Below are positions 38,292 through 42,423 of a DNA stretch of 42,423 bases, piece by piece. The DNA lies in contig CAZQRA010000023.1 of assembly GCA_964595575.1 (NCBI GenBank), positions 1 through 42,423 on the forward strand. Reading direction: 5' to 3'. Position numbers and translations under genes: made by a program. The first letter of the stretch is position 1. Every line of letters begins with the position of its first letter. The notes beneath the pieces are model-generated. The model had not been told where the DNA came from and ran no database searches. It saw only the letters and a list, made by a program, of their open reading frames with translations. This stretch comes from PALSA-612 sp964595575. GTDB taxonomy: Bacteria > Actinomycetota > Thermoleophilia > Gaiellales > Gaiellaceae.

Positions 38292-38648
38292 GTGACCGGC
38301 GACGGGGTGCGCATCCTGGCCGAGGGAGGGAGCGTCGTGTGCGAGCGCTGCCTCCTCGCGGACAGCCCGTGGCCGCGCATGAGGGGCCTCCTCGGCCGCT
38401 CGTCTCTTCCCGAGGAGGAGGGGATCCTGCTTCGGCCGGCCTCTGCCGTCCACACGCTGTTCATGCGCTTCCCCATCGACGCCGTCTTCCTCGACCGGGA
38501 GCTCCGGGTGCTCAAGGTCGTCTCCTGCCTTCGGCCGTGGCGGATCGCCGCCTGCCGGGGAGCCAAGGCCGTCCTCGAGCTTCCCGCCGGCCGCTCGGCT
38601 CGCGTCGGCCTACGCCCCGGCGCCCGCCTCGCCCTGGACAGGCCCTGA
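38292..38648 (+). CDS. DUF192 family protein
   Basis: Protein of 118 residues with the DUF192 pattern: RMRGLLGRSSLPEEEGILLRPASAVHTLFMRFPIDAVFLDRE, seen here as GLLGRSSLPEEEGILL and HTLFMRFPIDAVFLD, then VLKVVSCLRPWRIAACRGAKAVLELPAG. The family's function is unknown; members occur near secretion or pilus genes in related bacteria. No signal peptide is visible, unlike many DUF192 proteins, so it may be cytoplasmic. The GTG start is fixed by the -10 hexamer 6 nt away. It is divergent from the Tad operon and convergent with glmS. Confidence 0.9.
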   Translation: MTGDGVRILAEGGSVVCERCLLADSPWPRMRGLLGRSSLPEEEGILLRPASAVHTLFMRFPIDAVFLDRELRVLKVVSCLRPWRIAACRGAKAVLELPAGRSARVGLRPGARLALDRP

Positions 38649-38695
38649 CCGGCGGGCCGTGCGCGAGCCTCGCATCCGCCTTTCGCCTTGGGGGT

Positions 38696-38724
38696 CGGGC
38701 ATCGCCCGGAAGCCCAGGTGGGCT
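38696..38724. terminator. Possible bidirectional hairpins between DUF192 gene and glmS
   Basis: Two small stems in the 78-nt convergent gap: CGGGC/GCCCG (38696-38708) and AGCCC/GGGCT (38711-38724). Position favours termination in both directions; sequence evidence is weak. Confidence 0.3.
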
Positions 38725-38726
38725 CG

Positions 38727-40556
38727 CTACTCGACCGTCACCGTCTTCGCCAGGTTGCGCGGCTGGTCGATGTTGAGGCCGCGCAGGCGGGCGATCTTGT
38801 AGGCGAGGAGCTGGAGGGGAAGCACCGCCAACACCGCCTGCAGCAGGGGGTGGGTGCGGGGCACGTAGATGACGTCGTCGGCGTGGTGCTGAATGTCCTC
38901 GTTGCCGTCGGTGGCGATGGCGATCACCTTGGCTCCCCGGGCCCGGGTCTCCTGGATGTTGGAGACCACCTTGTCGTAGACGTGGGAGTCGGTGGCCACG
39001 CACACGACGGGCGTGTCCTCGTCCAGCAGGGCGATAGGTCCGTGCTTCATCTCCCCGGCCGAGTAGGCCTCGGTGGGGATGTAGGAGATCTCCTTGAGCT
39101 TGAGGGCTCCCTCCAGGCACACGGGAAGGCCGATGTGTCGGCCCAGGTAGAGGAAGAAGGGCTTGTCGTAGTGGTGCTGGGCCACCTCCTCCACCACCTT
39201 GAGGTGGTCCCCGTCGAGGAACTCGGCCATCTTGGCGGGAAGGGCGTCGACCTCGGCCAGGAGGCGCCCGATCTCCTCCTCGGGGAGCGTCCTTCGCGCC
39301 TGGGCAAGGCGGAGGGCCAAGAGGTAGAAGAGGGCGACTTGGGCGGTGAACGTCTTGGTGGCCGCCACCCCCATCTCCAGGCCGGCCCGGGTGTAGAGCA
39401 CGGAGTCCACCTCTCGGGTGATCTGCGTCCCCATCATGTTGGTGATGGCCAGGGTACGCGCCCTCGAGGCCCGGGCGAGCTGCATGGCGGCCAGGGTGTC
39501 CGCCGTCTCCCCCGACTGGGAGACCCCGATCACGAGAGTGTCCCTGGAGAGGACCGGGTTTCGGTACCTCCACTCGCTGGCGATCTCGTGCTCCACCGGC
39601 AGCCGGGCCCACTCCTCGATGACGTAGCGGGCGACCACCCCCGAGTGGTAGGCGGTGCCGCAGGCGACGATGACGATGCGGCGCAGGTTGCGCATGTCCT
39701 CCTCGCTCAGGCCGATGTCCTCCAGCTCGAGGCGCCCGTGGCGGATCCGGTCGCCGATCGTCTCCTCCACCGCGTCTGGCTGCTCGTAGATCTCCTTGAG
39801 CATGAAGGTCTCGAAGCCGCCCTTCTCGGCCGCCTCGTCGTCCCAGTCCACCTCCTCCACCTCCCGCTCCACGACCTCGCCGTCCACGGAGAAGAAGGTG
39901 GCGCCCTCGGGCGTGACAGACACCACATCGCCGTTCTCGATCAGCTGGATCCGGCGCGTCTCCCTGAGGAAGGCCGCGGCCATGGAGGCGAGGAAGGTCT
40001 CCCCCTCGCCCAGGCCGACGAGGAGGGGACACTGTCTGCGAGCCCCTACCAGCTCACGGGGATGGTTGCGGTGGAGGACGACGAAGGCGAAGTGGCCCTC
40101 GAGCTCGGCGTAGGCGGCTCGGACGGCGGCAACCAGGTCTCCCCGGTAGTGACGCTCGACCAGGTGGGCGACCACCTCGGCGTCGGTCTCCGAGGAGAAG
40201 AGGTGCCCCTCGGCCACGAGCGAGGCCTTGAGCTCGCGGTAGTTCTCGATGATCCCGTTGAGGACGATGGCGGTGCCGTCGTCGCAGCCGGTGAGGGGGT
40301 GGGCGTTCTCCGTGCACACCCGCCCGTGGGTCGCCCAGCGGGTATGGCCCACCCCTGCCTTAGCCTGGGAGGCCTCGCCCTCCGCCGCCTCCTTCAAGTA
40401 CTGGAGGTTGCCCACCGCCCGCACCAGCTCGAGGCGGCCGTCCTCGAGGAGGGCTAGGCCGGCCGAGTCGTAGCCGCGGTACTCGAGCCGCTCCAGGCCG
40501 CGCAGGAGAAGCGGCTTACAGGCCCTCTCCCCCACGTATCCGATGATCCCGCACAC
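38727..40556 (-). CDS. glmS: Glutamine-fructose-6-phosphate aminotransferase (isomerizing)
   Basis: Protein of 609 residues making glucosamine-6-phosphate from fructose-6-phosphate and glutamine. The N-terminal nucleophile Cys2 is in MCGIIGYVGERA, and the glutaminase domain has HTRWATHGRV, NGIIENY and SSETDAEVVAHL. Two SIS domains follow, with VACGTAYHSGVVARY and SQSGETADT, then EISYIPTEAYSAGEMKHGP and the C-terminal NLAKTVTVE. The GTG start has AAGGAG about 6 nt upstream and a GATAAT -10 (40575-40580). No glmS ribozyme signature is visible. It is downstream of glmM on the same strand, and the two enzymes act consecutively toward UDP-GlcNAc. Confidence 0.97.
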   Translation of the reverse strand: MCGIIGYVGERACKPLLLRGLERLEYRGYDSAGLALLEDGRLELVRAVGNLQYLKEAAEGEASQAKAGVGHTRWATHGRVCTENAHPLTGCDDGTAIVLNGIIENYRELKASLVAEGHLFSSETDAEVVAHLVERHYRGDLVAAVRAAYAELEGHFAFVVLHRNHPRELVGARRQCPLLVGLGEGETFLASMAAAFLRETRRIQLIENGDVVSVTPEGATFFSVDGEVVEREVEEVDWDDEAAEKGGFETFMLKEIYEQPDAVEETIGDRIRHGRLELEDIGLSEEDMRNLRRIVIVACGTAYHSGVVARYVIEEWARLPVEHEIASEWRYRNPVLSRDTLVIGVSQSGETADTLAAMQLARASRARTLAITNMMGTQITREVDSVLYTRAGLEMGVAATKTFTAQVALFYLLALRLAQARRTLPEEEIGRLLAEVDALPAKMAEFLDGDHLKVVEEVAQHHYDKPFFLYLGRHIGLPVCLEGALKLKEISYIPTEAYSAGEMKHGPIALLDEDTPVVCVATDSHVYDKVVSNIQETRARGAKVIAIATDGNEDIQHHADDVIYVPRTHPLLQAVLAVLPLQLLAYKIARLRGLNIDQPRNLAKTVTVE

Positions 40557-40574
40557 TCGCCGCTCCTTGGTCGG

Positions 40575-40580
40575 ATTATC
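40575..40580 (-). promoter_or_regulatory. -10 element of glmS
   Basis: GATAAT on the minus strand, 18 nt before the GTG at 40556, giving a leader of about 11 nt that holds AAGGAG. glmS therefore belongs to the short-leader class. Confidence 0.5.
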
Positions 40581-40600
40581 CCCGCTCTACGCCCGGTTTC

Positions 40601-40641
40601 CTCCCCCGTCCGGGGGAGTCAGGAGCCCGTCCTCGACGGGC
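40601..40641 (-). terminator. Tandem GC hairpins between glmM and glmS
   Basis: Two perfect 7-bp stems, CTCCCCC/GGGGGAG (40601-40607 with 40612-40618) and GCCCGTC/GACGGGC (40625-40631 with 40635-40641). They sit after glmM and before the glmS promoter, with no T-tract, as in many actinobacterial terminators. Confidence 0.45.
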
Positions 40642-40771
40642 GGGCCGACCGAGGCGGTGGCCCCGGAGGCGCCGCGATGCTACCACAGCTCCGGCCCCGG
40701 CCCAAGGCAGCGCCTGGCCGCGAGGGACGCGGCTCGACGCCGGCTCGGTACCGGTCCCGGGAAGAACCGCC

Positions 40772-42040
40772 TCAGGCAAGCTCGGCGGCGACGAGGGCGG
40801 CAAGGCGGGCGCACAGCCCGTCGGCCTCGGCCTCGGTCTCGGCCTCGGCCAGCACCCGCACCACCGGCTCCGTCCCCGAGGGGCGGACGAGCACCCGTCC
40901 CCGACCGGCCAGCTCGCCGTTCACCCGCTCCACCTCCCGCTGAAGCGAGGGGCTCAGCTCCTTGCGTCGCACGGGCACGTTCTCCTTGGCCTGGGGAAAG
41001 CGGGGCATGACCGCTACTGCCTCCGACAGGGGCCGGCCTCCCAGGGCCCGCAAGAGGAGTAGGGCCGCCACCAGACCGTCTCCCGTGACGTGGCCGTGGA
41101 GGTAGAGGATGTGGCCGGACTGCTCCCCGCCCAGGACGCCTCCCTCCCGCCGCAGGGCCTCGAGCACGTACCGATCGCCCACCTCGGTCGTGACCACGCG
41201 CACCCCCCGCTCGCCCATGAGGCGGTGGAAGCCGAGATTGGTCATGGAGGTCACTGCCACCAGCTCCACCCCCAGGTGGAGGGCGAGCACGGCCAGGATC
41301 TGGTCGCCGTCCACCGGCTCTCCCCGCTCGTCCACAGCCAGCATGCGGTCGCCGTCGCCGTCGAAGGCCACTCCCAGGTCGAGCCCCTGGCTCGTTACAA
41401 GGTGTTGCAAGGCCCGGAGGTCGGTGGCGCCGCAGCCGACGTTGATGTTGTGGCCGTCGGGCCGGTCGCCGATGGCCACCACCTGGGCGCCCAGCTCGGC
41501 GAAGGCTCGAGGGGCGATGGCCGCGTAGGCCCCGTTGGCGCAGTCCACCCCCAGGCGTAGACCCCTGAGGTCGCAGCCGAAGCGCTCGACCACGTGCTCC
41601 AGGTAGCTATCCCCCGCCACGAGCAGGGTGTCGATCCGGCCCCGCTCGGGGTGGCGGGGCTCCGCCTCGAGGAGCGCCTCGATCTCCTCCTCGGCGGCGT
41701 CGGTGAGCTTGCTCCCGTCCCGGCCGAAGAGCTTGACCCCGTTGTACTGGGGCGGGTTGTGGGAGGCGGAGATGACCGCTCCCAGGTCGAGCCGGAGCAG
41801 GGCCACCGCCGGCGTGGGCAGGACTCCTGCCAGCACCGCGTGGCCCCCGGCCGAGGCGACGCCGGAGGCGAAGGCGTGCTCGAGCTCCCGCCCGGAGGCG
41901 CGCGTATCCCGGCCCACGAGGACGGCGCCGCCCCCCGCCCACAGGGTCGCCGCCCGGCCCAGGCGCTCGACGAGATCGAGGGTCAGGTCCTCCCCGACCA
42001 CCCCCCGCACCCCGTCCGTGCCGAAGTACCGTCGTGCCAC
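40772..42040 (-). CDS. glmM: Phosphoglucosamine mutase
   Basis: Protein of 422 residues converting glucosamine-6-phosphate to glucosamine-1-phosphate. The active-site serine is Ser93 in VISASHNPPQYNG, the metal loop is AFDGDGDRMLAVD, the sugar loop is GGEQSGHILYLH and the phosphate loop is VRPSGTEPVVRV near the C-terminus. It is slightly shorter than the usual 445 or so residues, but all motifs are present. The GTG start (ARRYFGTDGVRG) lies 7 nt after a TAGGTT hexamer. It is upstream of glmS. Confidence 0.96.
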   Translation of the reverse strand: MARRYFGTDGVRGVVGEDLTLDLVERLGRAATLWAGGGAVLVGRDTRASGRELEHAFASGVASAGGHAVLAGVLPTPAVALLRLDLGAVISASHNPPQYNGVKLFGRDGSKLTDAAEEEIEALLEAEPRHPERGRIDTLLVAGDSYLEHVVERFGCDLRGLRLGVDCANGAYAAIAPRAFAELGAQVVAIGDRPDGHNINVGCGATDLRALQHLVTSQGLDLGVAFDGDGDRMLAVDERGEPVDGDQILAVLALHLGVELVAVTSMTNLGFHRLMGERGVRVVTTEVGDRYVLEALRREGGVLGGEQSGHILYLHGHVTGDGLVAALLLLRALGGRPLSEAVAVMPRFPQAKENVPVRRKELSPSLQREVERVNGELAGRGRVLVRPSGTEPVVRVLAEAETEAEADGLCARLAALVAAELA

Positions 42041-42047
42041 GCCCGCG

Positions 42048-42053
42048 AACCTA
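42048..42053 (-). promoter_or_regulatory. Leaderless -10 element of glmM
   Basis: TAGGTT on the minus strand, 7 nt before the GTG at 42040. Confidence 0.5.
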
Positions 42054-42423
42054 CCCTCTGGCGCGAGGCGAGGGCGGCGGTATGGGCACGAACCTTCCCT
42101 TTCCCTCCCCGGCCACTAATACTCGTCAAGGCGTCGCGACTACGCTGCTGCCTCGCGCCGCGCCCGGCTGAGCCCGAAGGCCCCTCCCCGCCGAGCCGAT
42201 CGACCCACGGGGGCGGAGCCACCCGCTCGCCGGCCTCCGTAGCCTTGTCGCCCCCCGATCCCTCGCAAGGAGCCACCGCCCCGGCGAGATCAGGCGCGCG
42301 CCCTGCCAAGCCCGCCCGGCGGGGCCTGCTCCGCGCGTTTTCAGCGCCCTATCGCAGGTTCCGGGTAGCTAGCTCAGAGCCGCCAGGAATTCGTTCGCGT
42401 CAGCGGCTCTGTGCTTACCGTCA
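42054..42423. other. Gene-poor end region with inverted repeat
   Basis: About 370 nt upstream of glmM without a convincing gene in any frame or a recognisable RNA. Near the edge is a perfect 9-bp inverted repeat CAGAGCCGC/GCGGCTCTG (42375-42383 with 42403-42411) with a 19-nt loop. It may be the end of a feature cut by the window. Confidence 0.4.

Noticed and set aside
38727..40772. glmS ribozyme upstream of glmS
   Set aside because: The leader is only about 11 nt by the placed promoter, and the intergenic hairpins do not follow the ribozyme layout; glmS ribozymes are mainly known from Firmicutes.

Overview
This is a very GC-rich bacterial chromosome segment, dense with genes on both strands, with one 39-base run of N (20308-20346) that marks a scaffold join. 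The gene set suggests an actinobacterium (Actinomycetota), most likely Thermoleophilia/Gaiellales-like. Supporting traits are a single-membrane-type Tad/Flp pilus cluster with two TadG-like proteins, a secreted protein with a C-terminal Ig-like domain, tRNA genes without encoded CCA, and many genes whose -10 hexamer lies 6-9 nt from the start codon. The taxonomic placement is inference. I found no CRISPR array, insertion sequence or rRNA.

Layout: (1) 1-3.2 kb is a small defence-like patch: an EVE-domain protein overlapping a DUF262/HNH (GmrSD-like) protein, followed by a convergent VapB/VapC pair. (2) 3.4-9.7 kb is mixed housekeeping: YjbQ, tRNA-Gly, a CtaG-like membrane protein, lipoproteins, a DapA-superfamily aldolase, an M15 peptidase just behind tRNA-Pro, an EamA permease and IspH (MEP isoprenoid pathway). 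A candidate structured small RNA lies between the last two. (3) 9.8-15.7 kb holds IleRS with a non-canonical KMSKS motif, thioredoxin, a Nudix/cNMP-domain divergent pair sharing one -10 element, a RidA-like protein and FabI. (4) 15.8-20.2 kb encodes two secreted proteins, one of them a subtilisin-like protease with a PA domain. (5) 20.2-26.4 kb has an SDR broken by the assembly gap, facing a tightly overlapping operon: HAD phosphatase, AcpS, NnrD/E, alanine racemase, CCA-adding enzyme, methyltransferase. (6) 26.5-29.1 kb has a secreted clan GH-A glycosidase and a coiled-coil protein. (7) 29.4-38.1 kb is a complete Tad operon reading leftward: flp, tadE, two tadG-like genes, cpaB, tadZ, tadA, a von Willebrand A-TadB fusion, tadC. 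(8) 38.3-42.0 kb has a DUF192 protein and glmM-glmS for UDP-GlcNAc precursor synthesis.

The pieces fit an ordinary free-living heterotroph: cell-wall precursor supply (GlmM, GlmS, Alr), fatty-acid and isoprenoid synthesis (AcpS, FabI, IspH), tRNA maturation (CCA enzyme with CCA-less tRNA genes), secretion of hydrolases and surface pili.

The most notable observations are: a family of leaderless promoters that fixes about 15 start codons; a candidate regulatory RNA at 8106-8215 with interleaved inverted repeats; the vWA-TadB fusion; the EVE + DUF262-HNH pair; and two independent tandem duplications that straddle stop codons (trxA and flp).
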